Origin: Taudactylus pleione
Taxonomy: Eukaryota; Chordata; Amphibia; Anura; Myobatrachidae
Length of the DNA: 64,000 bases
NCBI GenBank assembly: GCA_031769625.1
Contig: JAUIMM010000040.1
Coordinates: forward strand, 10,852,501 to 10,916,500
Direction of reading: 5' to 3'
Both the position numbers and the translations under genes were made by a program. Every line of letters starts with the position of its first letter. The stretch's first letter is position 1. Below, one piece after another: positions 22,292 through 34,713 of the stretch. The notes under the pieces were generated by a model. That model was not told the DNA's origin. It did no database searches and saw nothing but the letters and a program-made list of their open reading frames with translations.

Positions 22292-22485
22292 AAATGTGAA
22301 AGAGCGCAAGCTGGCATCGCTGCAAGAATACATGCAAGTATTCCCATATTTTCAAAGCAGCAAGCATGTTAAAGGCAAAACCAACTAGGTTTTTCCTGTA
22401 ACATGCTTGCTGCCTTAAAAATACGGGAATACTTGCATGTAGTCCTGCAGTGGTGCCGGCTTGCACTCTATTACATTTAGTCCCT
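22292..22485. mobile_element. Palindromic MITE
   Basis: Arms of about 90 bp. Left contains GAGCGCAAGCTGGCA, ATGCAAGTATTCCCATATTT and GCAGCAAGCATGTTA. Right contains TAACATGCTTGCTGCC, ATACGGGAATACTTGCATGT and GCCGGCTTGCACTC. The centre is AAAACCAACTAGGTTTTT. The target duplication is not clear. Confidence 0.7.
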
Positions 22486-23570
22486 TGTAGATGCAGATGG
22501 TTCAGCTGCTAATACATGCATTAAATGGGGAGAGGGGCACCCCTACCTGGTGCCATTAGTGATGGGAAAAGGAGATGACAAGAAGCCATTGCTAAAAACC
22601 CCTGCAGTAGGGCCACTACATAGTGCTGTAATCGAATACATAATTACACCTTAAAGTCAAAGCATGTCAGTGACATTGTAAAGAAGAAACATCAAGGAAA
22701 ACGAGTGAACATATTCTCTGTATCTAAAGAATGGAGAATGAATATTGTACTTTTTTAATGTCTGAATTAAAGAGGGCTATAGTTCTAAAAATCTGACTAG
22801 TTTAGGAAGAGTGATAATTTTTTTTAAATATTAAAAAAAAACAATGCATTTGAATCATTTATTTTGGTGTGGTGTGAGATACAGTATGCAGAACACAGAA
22901 AATGATTTGAAGTTAAAAATCTGTTAATGTTTCTATTATTTAAGGTTAGTCAGTATCATTTGTTTTTACAGAATATGTGGATTTGTTTATTATTTGCTTA
23001 TTTGTTGGATTCTTTTGTTTTTAGTATACTGTATATACAGTATTGTTATATTTAATTTTTTTATGAAATTAATTTTATCAGCTTGTTTGTTACGAGATAC
23101 TTATTTTTTTTGCTACTTTTTATTTTCTGTATATTGACCATTTTTTTCCAGTTCCAGCATACAAATAAAAGTGAGAGGACAGGCAGTTTCCAGCAGTTGG
23201 CCCTAAACATTACTTTTTAATGAAGAAAATAGAACAGTTAACAATAGCTTGTTTCTGTGCTGTATATGATACATGTGAAAATTGACATGTCCACTTTAAA
23301 CAAGAATTAAGTGGATATGTAAATATGATAGCATTTCCGAATCATAAAATTGATGCATGCATTTATTTATTGTAAATATTGTTACACTTTTGAAGCAAAT
23401 CTCTCATATTCCACAGACAATAATACTTTGGCAAATGCATTTGTTATAAATTGTACTAGACAAAGAAATAAACAGCTAGCATTATCCTTACTGCACGTAT
23501 CATATTTACTTTCAAAATTGTACTCAAGTTACTATTAATCTATTAGGAAATGATACAATAAAATAGTGTG
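22486..23570. other. AT-rich DNA without a recognised feature
   Basis: No gene. Poly-T and poly-A runs and a small palindrome, TACTGTATATACAGTA, near 23027. Confidence 0.4.
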
Positions 23571-23588
23571 TGTGTGTACATATATATC

Positions 23589-23626
<38 letters not shown>
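23571..23626. repeat. (GT)n/(TA)n microsatellite
   Basis: GTGTGTGTG is followed by TA alternation to about 23620. Confidence 0.85.
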
Positions 23627-23629
<3 letters not shown>

Positions 23630-24658
23630 TTTTTTTTATTATTATTTTTTCCCTTCTAAATTAATATATTTGAGTGTTTCTGTGAAAATGAATAAATAAT
23701 CCTATGATATAAATGGAATGTTCCAGTACTGAGCACTTCAATTAAAAAAAAGGCAGCAGGGAGAAGCAAAACATGCAATACAATGAATACCAATCATCCC
23801 ATGTCTATAACACCAGAACATCCTGTGCTGCAAAGACAAACAAACATATTAAAATAGCATAGCAAATAAAACATGCGTCAGTCTCAAAAACAAAAATATA
23901 CTGCATTTCTTGTACAGTGGAGAAAAGAGCTAATGGATCAAAGCGTGAATGACACTTGTTGAAAGACTTCCAAGTGAATTACTGCACTATGCTCATATAT
24001 CACTGCAGAAATGAACACTAGGTGCTATTGTTAGGAAACAAAGCAAAAATAACAAAAAAGATAATTCATAGACAAATTAAATTTCACAAAATATGTCAAG
24101 TTTCTCTTGAACACCATATCCTAACTATAACCTCATAAATAACAGTGCAGAAATGTTTTTCAAAAAGTCATGTATTGAACATACTACAGTATTTGGTAGT
24201 TCATAATGTTATTAAAAATTACATTCGCTTGCATGGAATTTAGCTAAAAATGTAGATACTGTTTTTTCCCTCGCCCTTATCTATGATTTTCCGTTTCAGA
24301 AATATTATATTTTTTATTGATACTTACCCAGCTGGAATATAAAGAGCTTATTGATGCATGGCAGCTTACATATTTACAGTGTGACTGGCCTGCGTGCCCA
24401 TTTTTCTATGCTATAATTGTGGGCCTGATTCATATAAAAAAAACGTACTCAAAGAGAAAAGAATGACTACTGCACCAGTCATATATTAATGTTATATGTA
24501 GAGTGAGCCCAATATGACTATATTCCATCTATAGAATAGATGTGTTACTAAGCGCTCCCCTACTGAGGATAAAACTAATGATGTATCTGAATGTTAAATG
24601 AATGAATGTATATTCAATAAGAAATCTAAGTGACTCTAATATATGGAAATAAAGTTGT
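23627..24658. other. AT-rich DNA without a gene
   Basis: At 24420 the MITE start GGGCCTGATTCA appears without a partner (compare 8314). The 24440-24658 part may belong with 25363-26400 as one element split by the TTAA MITE. Confidence 0.35.
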
Positions 24659-25362
24659 TTAACCACTTGCCTGACATGGTCGTATCTGATACGACCAGTC
24701 AGAAAAGCTCTATGGGCGGCTGCTGAAAAATCATTTTCTAGCAGCCGCCACTCACAGAGGGACCTCCTGGTGGCTGCTGACAGGGCAGAGAAGGTAGCGC
24801 TGACAGTGCTGTCCTTCTCTCCCTCCAACGCCGGGCAGGGAAGGTAGCGCTGTCAGCATTGTCCTTCCCTCACTCCACCCCTTCTATCAGCAGCCTCTTC
24901 CCCATTGACGATAACCCCACCCCCATGACCCCATGAATAAATCAGAGCCCTGGCCATAATATATGTGGATATATATATATATCTGCATATATATATGTCT
25001 TTGTATGTATGTGTGTATGTATATATATATATATATATATATCTGAGTGTATACATATTCACGTGTATGTGTGTATATATATATATATATATACATACAC
25101 ATATATAGATGGCAGCCCCCAACTGATGATAAGGAAACATTGGTAGCTGTGGTCACAATCGATGTTTCTATCGATGGCCAACTGTACTATATAGCATAAA
25201 AATTGCCATTTTTATGGTATACAGCGCTTAAAAATTTTTTTTTTTTTAGAAAATAGTGTTGGATAAGTTTTAAAAAGCTGTTCCTGACCTAATTAAATCA
25301 TAAAAAAACCAGACAATTTCGGAGCGGTTTTTGGAGAGAGAATTTGTCAGTTAAGTGGTTAA
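24659..25362. mobile_element. TTAA-target MITE (piggyBac-like)
   Basis: TTAA at both ends (24659-24662, 25359-25362) with inverted ends TTAACCACTT and AAGTGGTTAA, and CTGACA/TGTCAG just inside. The interior holds the hairpin GGTCGTATCTGATACGACC at 24679-24697, a hairpin around GGCGGCTGCTG and CAGCAGCCGCC (24716-24748), a duplicated GGGAAGGTAGCGCTG block, and a TA/TATG microsatellite. TTAA duplication is typical of piggyBac elements. No transposase is present. Confidence 0.65.
24965..25105. repeat. TA/TATG compound microsatellite inside the MITE
   Basis: Repeated TA tracts with TGTATGTATG steps. The tyrosine/isoleucine-rich ORFs across it are artefacts. Confidence 0.9.
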
Positions 25363-26400
25363 TGATTGGCAGACACAATGCTCCAATTTTCAACAACTTA
25401 TGGGTTAACAGTCCAAATCTGAGTGTGGTTGTGAGGGAGTTTAGATGGCTCCTTTAGGGTGCCTCTATCCGTATTGTGCCAGCGGCAATATGTTTCCCTC
25501 CAAACACCTAGTGGTGTTGCAACTTGACTCTGGGTGGTCAAAGTGTACAATAGAAATTACTTGGGTGATAAGTGTGCCCCTTTAGAGGTTTACTCTCCAT
25601 ATGTTACTTATGCCACCCTATGTACACTGTGTGTGTAGCTATATAAGCATTTCATCTATGATTGTATACAATGGGATGTCAGAGTTCCCTTGTATGGAGG
25701 ATCTCTTAACCATATGTCACAGATAGCATACGTTACCCTCACTCCAAAGGATTGTCAAAGTATATAGGCAGTGTGACAGTTGTATGTGGTGTACAGTTGC
25801 CGCATCTCGCTATGTTGTGCTTGCCACTCGAACAGAGTCCTTTAATGCTCCTGCTCTCTGGAGTCTGTTCCCAGGGAAAGATGTGGAAGTGCAGGTGACG
25901 TCTTGGTTCTTATAAGCAGGAGGAATTCTGGTGTTTGGAAGTCAGAAATGACCCTTGTCCTCCGCGGGGCTGGGCTCTGTAGTAAGCAGCAGGGTGAGTC
26001 TTTTAAGCAGGAATGGGAGGAAACTCTCGCAGAGCAAGACCGTGCACTGGTCTCACTGCAACTTGTCTCCTCTGTGTGTTTGATCACGTGTCGATGCATT
26101 TTGGCCTATCAGGGCCTTTTTCAATTCTGCTCAAATTTTCTCTTGGAGTAAGGACATCTCCAGTACCTAGGTGCTCCCGTCACCTGGGGGTCCCCGCCTT
26201 TTTTGAGCGCTTATCACAAATCATTTTTTTCCATATATTCCATGTATCAGTATATAGTTTTATTGTTAATATTGTATTGAGGGTGCTGCCTAATGACAAC
26301 CCGTGAAGACATTCAAAAACATTGAATGTCATATTAAAAAATGAATTATATATGACCTACAAAAGGGCTCTGGTTTATTGATAATCTTAAAGTGCAATCA
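25363..26400 (-). other. GC-richer unassigned segment, possible PLE untranslated region
   Basis: Lacks a coding region I recognise; overlapping 82-97 residue ORFs near 25.85-26.3 kb show no family motif. On the minus strand about 26078-26122 reads AAAGGCCCTGATAGGCC then AAAATGCATCGACACG, reminiscent of the CTGATGA/GAAACGCGTCGAC hammerhead pattern of PLEs but lacking GAAAC. GAGCGCTTATCACAAATC near 26203 is a weak inverted match to GTTACTAAGCGCTC near 24545, so the TTAA MITE may have split one larger element. Confidence 0.25.
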
Positions 26401-27020
26401 ATTAAACCATTATTCAGGTGTTAACCACTGTATGTGCTTCTTTTTAACATAAATGCAAAAATATTTTAATCTATTGTTATTATTATTATTACTATTGCTT
26501 TTGTTGCAGATTTGAAAGGCAAAACAATGATCTTATATGCCGGATCATTGAGAAAATTCATAACATTAATTTCCAAGCTTGCAAGAGTTTTTACTTAAAA
26601 TGCAATGAAAGAAAAGTCTCTACCAAATTGCCTGACTCAAGCCACTGGAGTCTCCAAACAAACATAAAAACTGAAAATACCTTTAAGCATTAATTATTGC
26701 CTTTGAGGAATATTCACTTAAAATATGCACATATAAGCAATTCAAAATTTATTTTAAAAAACATATAAAACCCAGAAAGTTAAGAAACTCGTATATGTAT
26801 CATGCACTCCCTATTGTATTCGATTATCTGAAGTATGTCTTAAAGAGTACAAATGTTTTCCATAGATCTTTCAGTATCTACTATACAGTATATGTACTAT
26901 TATATATAATATTTGTTAGTGAATATCTTCCACAGCTGTTTAGGTAAAGCTGCCAAATCTTACAGAGTTATTTAGAATAACAAAGTAAGCTATTAGAACA
27001 CATAGCAACAGAGCAGCACA
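26401..27020. other. AT-rich DNA without a recognised feature
   Basis: Nothing recognised. Confidence 0.4.
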
Positions 27021-27592
27021 TCTTATATGCATATAAATTCATTGGTCTGTTTGTTTGCCTCTCTGTTTATGCATCCAGACACCCCTGTACCGATTGGGAT
27101 GAAACCAACGAAAGGTGGTCCAGTTGCATCCTGGACAGGGTTTAGGGGGGTTAGGGTTCTAGTTAGACCTCCCATTGGTGTACACTGGGCAGAACTTTGA
27201 CACAGGGAGCCTGTTCTGAGCCTTCCATTGGATGTATTTGGACAAAAAAATTACTGAGTAGTAACATTGGATCCCAGAAGACATATTAGGGGCTGAGGTC
27301 CTGGTTGGACCTCCTGTTGGTGTACACTGGGCAGAACTTTAACCTGGGAAGCCTGTTCTGAGCCTTCCACTGGATAGATTTAGATGAAAACTTCACAGAG
27401 TGGTAACATTGCATTCCAGAAGACATAGTAGGGGGTTGAGGTCCCAGTGAGACATCACGGCAGAGTGCGTTGGGCAGAACTTTGACTCCCGGAGCCTGTT
27501 CTGGGCCTTCCATGGGATGGATGTGGACAAGATTACATAATAAAACTTAATAACTTGAAGATTTAAACCTGGGCAATGCCGAGTACAGCTAG
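27021..27592 (+). mobile_element. Non-autonomous Helitron with internal tandem repeats
   Basis: The 5' end is TCTTATATGCATATAAATTC directly after an A (27020). The 3' end is CCTGGGCAATGCCGAGTACA then CTAG, followed by T (27593). Helitrons start TC, end CTRR after a short hairpin, and insert between A and T without target duplication; all four hold here. TTTATGCATCCAGACACCCC and CCGATTGGGATGAAACC near 27066-27105 recall a leader common in animal Helitrons. No Rep/helicase. The body is three ~142-bp tandem units. Confidence 0.7.
27146..27540 (+). repeat. ~142-bp tandem repeat within the Helitron
   Basis: Unit starts near 27146, 27289 and 27431 (the last partial). Shared blocks are GGGCAGAACTTTGAC or AAC, GGAGCCTGTTCTGAGCCTTCC and CCAGAAGACAT. 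The Helitron leader at 27090-27140 looks like a further diverged half unit. Confidence 0.8.
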
Positions 27593-28438
27593 TGTTTAAA
27601 TATTGGTCAATCCTTTACATCATTAAATGCTTAAAAATATTCTCCATGTCATTTGTTTTGAATATTTCAACTTGTATTGAAACTGTTATTTTGTGTTTAA
27701 CTGTATAAGTAAGTATAACTTGGATCAATCTGATGGGAGGCAGAACATGTTGAGAAACCCATTCATACAGTACTTAAAGGCTATTATGAGTCAAACGGAT
27801 CTCTCTGCACACATGCAAATGGAAAGTTATTTGCATACAGCAAATGCACACATTAGATTTTACAAATTTTTTGTATCTCTATTCTAGATATATGGAAGTC
27901 GGTTGGTTCTATTTTTCCATGAAATTGGGCATTGTTGGGCAGCAATTGGATTACAGCAATGGAACCACTTTGACTTCTTGGAGTTTCATGGGAGTGCCTT
28001 GGGCATGTATATAAGGCACCATGTGATTCTGAGATGTGCATACTGGAAAGAAAAGCCTGACAGATCTCTTGCACCTAGCATGGGGCTAGTGCAAGTGCTG
28101 ATATTAATGAATCCTTGCGTAAAATAAAAGGGGGGCACAGGTTTCTGCTTGTGGATGCACAAATTCCCCCATTATCTCTACAGATTTGCAACTGCATAAG
28201 GCTTCTGTGGGTGCCAGCAACTATGGCCACTTTGTGTGTGACTCACAATCAGCCCCTTAGCCTTAACCATAGATAACCACATAAATAATACATATTTTTA
28301 AATTCATAAGCTCATTTTAAAAAATATGCAAATATATATTGAAAAAGTAGTAATGGAAAAAAACTCATCTTGCAAGAGTTGCAACATGAATAGTATATAT
28401 TATTGCCCTTGACCCTGCTCTTCTTCCCTCATCTTTGC
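27593..28438. other. Stretch without a recognised feature
   Basis: Overlapping 64-74 residue ORFs on both strands near 27.7-28.1 kb; none is recognisable. Confidence 0.4.
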
Positions 28439-28935
28439 TGCCACTGCTATGCCAACAATACACACATTTACCTGTCTTCCCTCTTATACCCAGATCTCTC
28501 TCTCTGTCCTCTCCTGTGTCACCATTGACCCCCACATACAGTCCCTTTCACAATCCTGTTATTTCCAACTTCACAATATCTCCAGAAACAGATTCTTCAT
28601 CACCCTAGAGGCTACTGAAACTCTCTCTCATTCTCTCATAATTTCACTCCTTGATTTAATGTATTCTGCTCCTCTCTGGTCTTTATAATAATCACCTCAT
28701 TCCTATCTAGTCTATCTCTAACTCTACTGTCTGCCTAATTTCTTCTCTCAGTGCTCTACCTTGCTGCCCCTCTCTGCTAATAACTCTTTTGGCTCCCAAA
28801 AACACTCAGAAGAAAAATGTACTCCTCTCTATCATCTACAAAGCTGTCAACCTCACAGCTCCTCCCTTCATCTACTGTACATTCCTCATTACCTCACTTA
28901 CTTCCTAGTACCCTCTTTGCCATTTTAATGTTTGC
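28439..28935 (+). pseudogene. L2-like LINE reverse transcriptase, C-terminal remnant
   Basis: An ORF reads VTIDPHIQSLSQSCYFQLHN, then ISRNRFFITLEATETLSHSL and IISLLDLMYSAPLWS. This is close in pattern to the segment after the RT core of vertebrate L2-like LINEs (G-V-x-x-D, L-R-N-I-S-R-x-R, E-T-L-x-H-x-x-x-S-x-L-D-Y). After 28690 the frame breaks; FWLPKTLRRKMYSS (28785-28830) would be the following L-H-W-L-P-I segment, and PHYLTYFL the P-P-Y-L-x-D-L part. The RT catalytic core and endonuclease are absent, as in 5'-truncated LINEs. Confidence 0.65.
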
Positions 28936-29305
28936 TGGCTCATCACTTCCTTGTTAATCCACCCATACCCCATATAGTTTATACATTTTTAACAAACATA
29001 GCACTCTCCTTTTCTAGATAATTATGTTAATTGCATGTAGTAATTATGATGATTCTCTGTGAATGCAAATGTAATGCAGTGTCATCAGGGATCACCGATG
29101 GTCACACCACCAAGGCCTTTGCTTTTCCATGCACTGAGCTTTAACTCCTCATCCACCATGGGTCTCTGCAGCTCCATCTTGCTCAACACAGTGGTATGGA
29201 AGTAGTCAGCATTTATCATAGAGACAGCAGCTGGCAGGGGACAAACTCAATGAGCATAATGGAGTAGGGCAATGCTAAGTAATGAGAGAATGGAAACATA
29301 GGACA
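28936..29305. other. Stretch without a recognised feature
   Basis: No gene. GC-richer patch at 29090-29240. Confidence 0.35.
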
Positions 29306-29412
29306 GTGAGTGTTAATGAGAGAGGGGAAATGGAGTATAGTGAGATGTTATATGAGAAGGTAAATGGAGGATAGTGAGATGTTATATGAGAAAGGAAATG
29401 GAGGATTGTGAG
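29306..29412 (+). repeat. 34-bp minisatellite
   Basis: Units 29306-29339, 29340-29373 and 29374-29407, each beginning GTGAG and ending GAAATGGAGTATA or a close variant. One more diverged unit may precede it. Confidence 0.85.
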
Positions 29413-32034
29413 AGTCAAAGAAAGAGTGGATAGAAATGGGCCCAGGGATAATAGAGACACTGAGGTGATAGACAAAAAACACAATAAAAATTATATATTT
29501 ATATAAATAAATGCATCAATTGTGTAGTGAGAGAAGGGCCCTCTAAATAAATCAGTAGAGTTGCATGCAAACCAAATTTCCTATCCATTTTCTACAACTA
29601 GCAAAACAGTGTGGTTCCAATGCCAGCTTTGGTGATGTATCTGGACCATATTAAACTTAAACCATGCTGTGCAAGATTCTAACACAGGGACTGAATTGGA
29701 AGGGCATCAACTATGCTTTATAAAGGTAAACAACATACAGTAAATGCTTAGTGTGTTTACATTATAACAGAGTAAGTAGTAATGCACAGTTTTATATTTT
29801 TGTACAAATATCTTAAATCAACTTGTCATTCTCTGTAGTTACAGCACTGGCTAAAAGGGCAGCCATTTGACTATAATTATGTCATTGCTTAATCGATTAT
29901 AGTTAAACATAATATTTCCATCTATATTTTTGGATTAGTATTGTTGTTGTTGTCGTGTTGTTTTTCTCTTACCTATAAATTGTGATGATTTGCCACTAAT
30001 ACTTAAAGAAATGTTGTCAATCTGGCATTGTCAGTAATCACATAAATGTTAATGGCAGTTTCTGGTATAATCTTACCCATAGTATAAAAGAGAGACAAAA
30101 TGAAATACAGTGGCAGTTTATAAATCTTATTTTATCTCTGTTTTAGACAAATGTCACTGGCTTTATAAATTGTTCAGGTGCTAGATAATAATGAAATTCT
30201 CTAACAATTGTACAACATAATTTCAGCTTACATTATATATGGTTAGGTGTTTTTAGAAAGAAATCTAAAAGCAGAATTTCAAACAGTAGTTTTAAATAAT
30301 GATTGTGATTTAAGATCAATAATGTTCTAGACAATTGAATAACAAATTTAAATCAATACTTCAAAACACAACATACAAAAATTTAATTGAATATACATTT
30401 GTTAATTTTTTTGTTTTAAGAGTCATGTTTGGGTTTAAATTTAGAGACTTTTATTTTGATGGCTATGACACATATCTACAACAACTCCTACTTAAAATAG
30501 ATATCAAACTGACCAATTTCTTCTTGGACATATTTGTCTAATTAGTACTTTCTATCTGAATTAAAGTAGAATTACATAATAAACTGATATACTTTATTAT
30601 ATTAGCTAATTCACTGAAAACAACTTAAGAAAGTCTGTGATAAGTTTGTGTACAGACAAATATTTAACAGACAAAATGAGTCAAAATGCATCTACAATTT
30701 AATTAACTTAAATTGTAAGATCATGCATGTAGTACACACAATTTAAGATAAATAAAGTGAATGTACTATCCATATCAACAGACAAAAAAGATCTAGTAAT
30801 GGTAATTTAAAATGTCATGAAGGTTAGCAAGCAATCTAGCATAACAATTGATTATTTGTATTTCATTCTCAAATAGGGGGTTAATAATTTACTTGCTACT
30901 TTTGTTTGGAATTTGATGGTTAAATAGATGAAGAAGAAGTCGAACTAAAACTTTACTTTCCAATAATGAGAGCAGTCTACATTTTCTATACTGTATTATC
31001 TTTAATAAACTTGACAAGATAATACATTTTATCATAGTGGCATTTAGTTTATTTTAATATAGAGTCTACTACCAGAAGTATGTCAATAATTTTCTAAATT
31101 TTTTTGCATCAATGATTTTAAAGAAATCCTATGTGTAGAATTTGGTAAAATTTTATGGAGATGTTCATACGTCAGACTACTGTATATTAACATGAATTTT
31201 GCCTAATGCCTCTAATTTACTGTTCCTTCTCCAGCCTGCCAACCAAAGATTTTCTTTTTAAAGGTTACTATTACCATAATAACCCAGGTATAAATAATAA
31301 CCTTTTCAGCCACATGAAAAATGTGAAATAGAGGAAGATTCCTCCCATAACCCTGGAAATCTGCAGTTTGCAGAACTCGTAGTGAAAAAGTTTTCCACAA
31401 CAGCTAGATACTTTTGGGCTTATTTACAGCTAGAAACAAATGTGCTATGCATGTACTGTATATAAGCGAGTCACCCATAAATCAAAGTGTATTTACATTC
31501 ATATGTTCAGTTAGATGCATCACAATATGCATCTACCTCCAAAACAGTATCATTTGTACTTTGCGTTCATTGGGATAAGCATTGCATATATTATGCCCAA
31601 TGATAGTGTAGAGATACTGTGCACATAGGGCTTAACAGTTTTAGTTGAAAATGTTAGTCACATTACCCTATTTGTACACAATATAATAATGAAGTGTCAT
31701 ACACAAGAGAGAATAGTAACAAAATACATTTAATTAAATTACATACCATCTGCGATCAAAATGGAAAATGGGTATTTTTCCTGCAGTAGACCTAAGGTTA
31801 ATTAAATAATGTGCATAGTTCACTGAGACCTCATACAGTATAATATAGCAGAGGCTCTAATGAACTAAGTACTGTCAGCTGGATGGGACAATACTCAATT
31901 GGTCAACCAAAAGCAGCTAGATTGTGCTGCTTATATTTATCATAATCATTACCACTTTGTAATGCTGCACCAGCTCTCCACTTTCAAAAAATATCCTTGG
32001 AAAACAAAAGATTTGTGGATGATTCTACAGTTAT
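29413..32034. other. AT-rich DNA without a recognised feature
   Basis: About 2.6 kb of low-complexity-prone AT-rich DNA. No ORF above about 70 residues and no repeat family recognised. Confidence 0.4.
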
Positions 32035-32200
32035 GTGAATATTTCTTGACTATACTCAGCCTATACTTGTGTGCCACACTATCCACCTCTACAATATGTA
32101 AACAAAAATACATCCAGGTGAATATTTCTTGACTATACTCAGCCTATACTTGTGTGCCCCACTATCCACCTCTACAATATGTAAACAAAAATACATCCAG
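32035..32200 (+). repeat. Recent 83-bp tandem duplication
   Basis: 32035-32117 and 32118-32200 are identical except for one base (GCCACACT versus GCCCCACT). Each starts GTGAATATTTCTTGAC and ends AATACATCCAG. Confidence 0.95.
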
Positions 32201-32740
32201 GTAACTATAATTTATATGAATTTAAGTGCACATGTGCAGTAAAATGGGAATCTGTAAATTACCCCCTATCTGTGGTTTACTATATTGCTATTAATCATTA
32301 CAGATTTTACTTGTGTCAATGGAAGTTAAGCTAGAGTATCAGAACAGGTACAGTAAATTTGCAAACATTTTTTGGTGAAATGGGAGCGCTGTAACCCACT
32401 GGTGAAAGTTATTTGTGGTAAAATAAAGTTTTATTATTAGATTACATAATAAACCAATGGAAAACAAAGTAAATGTGGGTGACACAAATAAACATGTGTC
32501 CAAGTAGCCATGTGTTTGAATAATTATAACTCTGACATGGATGGGTAAACAAGAATACATTTTACACAACAAATAATCTAATTATTCATTTATAGCTACT
32601 CCACAAAATGTGTGTTTTAAAAAAATACGAATTCAGTATTTGCTTGATAATTGTGCAATACAGTTTAAAAATTAGTACAAACTACATATACTTTTCAAGA
32701 AGGCTAGCTACATGGTTTGGGGAGCTCATTTGTTTTTTGT
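32201..32740. other. AT-rich DNA without a recognised feature
   Basis: Nothing recognised. Confidence 0.4.
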
Positions 32741-32744
32741 CAAT

Positions 32745-33345
32745 GTACACAATAACGGTCACATCACATGTGACCACACCAGTTAAGTGTTACTGGCATG
32801 GTCACATGTAATGTGACCTCAGCCAGCTGTGCTTTAGCTGACAAGGTCACATCACTAGTGACTATGCTGCCCCACTATGAACTGTACCCAGGCTTTTGAA
32901 GAGGAGATCATTTCTGCACATGTGCAGAACAGATCTCTGCTGACTCCCCGGGCCCCCTGTAGTGATGGATCATTCTGTGACCGCTGACATCACTGCCAGA
33001 ATCATGTCCCAAAATGTCATGTGAATGGCATTCTGGAATGCATGCATCAGGGACCAAAGTGCAAGGAGGGGAACTTAGTTACCCCCAAGCACTATTTGGC
33101 TGATCTCTGCAAGTGCATAGATCAGCTGCAGCAGGGGGGACTGATCATCAGTCCCTCCTGACACCAGTTCCACTGTGCTCTACATATGATGGGTGGAGTA
33201 ATGCCTATGGGTGTGTGTGGGGGATAATACCCCACAGATCTGCTATTAGTCATGGTGGGAGAGGGGCAAATTAAATTAATATAATGTTGAAGGGTGGGGG
33301 GAAATGACATTGGTCACAGGGAAGGAGAAGGAGTTGGATATGTGT
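32745..33345. other. GC-richer, palindrome-rich block, probably a decayed MITE
   Basis: Contains GGTCACATCACATGTGACC and GGTCACATGTAATGTGACC (32757-32816), each self-complementary, with AAGGTCACATCACTAGTGAC soon after. Later hairpins include TCTGCACATGTGCAGA (32911-32926). The composition differs sharply from the flanks, but I could not fix terminal repeats. Confidence 0.4.
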
Positions 33346-33768
33346 GCAAATTTTTTTTACAGGTGGGGTTCTATTAGAACATAGGGATTCTTTTACTACT
33401 AAGAGCATGTGGGAGGTTACTGCTAGTAGGATTTATGACCACTGGGGTGTCTATTGCCAAAAGGCAGGTGGGTTGAGATTTTATAATGTGGGACTATGGA
33501 CACAGGGTGACGCGAGACACCCCCTAGGCATATTTTTTCAATAATATATTGAAATATATTTTTAAAAATAGTTTTTATCTTTATTTTATATAGTTGAAAA
33601 GTATTTCTGACCAGTTTTGCCATGAAAAAAAACAATCAGTTAATGTATTAGTACAAAACAGATACATTATTATGTATTAAAACTACAATTTTATGAATGT
33701 CACTAAGAGCTATTCATTCTCTTGATCCTTTAAACAATACAGAAGTAGCTATTTTGAGGATAGAAAAG

Positions 33769-33770
<2 letters not shown>
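33346..33770. other. AT-rich DNA without a recognised feature
   Basis: Nothing recognised up to the (TA)n tract. Confidence 0.35.

Positions 33771-33804
<34 letters not shown>
33771..33804. repeat. (TA)n at the left end of PLE element 2
   Basis: About 34 bases of TA alternation. A second TA tract lies at the right end of the element, consistent with insertion into a TA repeat. Confidence 0.9.
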
Positions 33805-33808
<4 letters not shown>

Positions 33809-33885
33809 AATGCAGTTTGTGGTTTGGTGCTAGCAAAAAATGATTGTAATGGATAGGGTGCCTTCTTGAAATAGTAATGTAATCC
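33805..33885. repeat. One-sided PLE extension (element 2)
   Basis: 81 bp between (TA)n and the left arm, absent from the right end. It holds GGGTGCCTTCTTGAAATAGT (33856-33875), which recurs in similar form beside another (TA)n at 48171-48215. Confidence 0.65.
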
Positions 33886-33984
33886 AGGTATCTCTTATAG
33901 GAAGCCAATTCGGCCCACCGCAGGAAGAATTAAGCGGCACTCCAGAGGTGTAGAAAACGATGTGTATTAAATAAACATATTCTA

Positions 33985-34035
33985 CACAGAAGCAGTCGAC
34001 GTTTCAAGGTCTCCACGGACCTTGTCTTCAGGACC
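33985..34035 (-). ncRNA. Hammerhead-like motif, element 2 left arm
   Basis: On the minus strand: GGTCCTGAAGAC, stem II AAGGTC/GACCTT around CGTGGA, then GAAACGTC followed by GACTGC. CTGAAGA fits CTGAnGA, the GAAAC block is intact, and GTC before GAC suits the cleavage site with GTC/GAC as stem I. One extra C lies between CTGAAGA and stem II relative to the canonical core. Confidence 0.5.
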
Positions 34036-34713
34036 AATGTGTATGTGCACTAAAGGTGAATAAGAAAAAGTGTCTTACCTATATACTTTAAACTGGTGTA
34101 CAGGTGCGTATGTCCATGCTACACTCACCCGTCCAGATGATGCCCCAGTCCGGGGATGCCCGTACGAGGCCCTCCTCGTTGACGTCATGCGTCTCCTTGA
34201 CAACCTTGGTCAACAGCGCCATCAGACTGGGTAGGAGAGAATTGCTGTGGAACTGAAAGTGTAAAAATGTAGAATATGTGATAGTGTAATGGATATAGTG
34301 AAATTAAACTATTCAAAAAACAGAAAAGTAAAGTGTGTGTAAACTCTGCAAAGGATGATGTATAAAAAGTGTAGGTGAAATAAAAATTGTGAAAAAATGT
34401 GTAAGTGAATATGAACGTGTAATTAAAAATCAACTGTGTATGTATATGTTATGTGAGAAAGTGATAAGTAAAAAGATATACAATGTATCAAAAACTGTTT
34501 TGAACAATAATGCATGGATACAGCTTATACCATATGCAGAATAGCATCATATCTGTATCAAAATATTAAATAGTAAGTACATAAAAAATATGGCATATAC
34601 CACAAATATTAAGTATTAAGTATTACACATAACTCCATGTAGCAACTACACTGTCAAAAATGAAAGTCATGGTTAATTATATCTGGTATAACACCATCAA
34701 TCCAAGATCTGGT

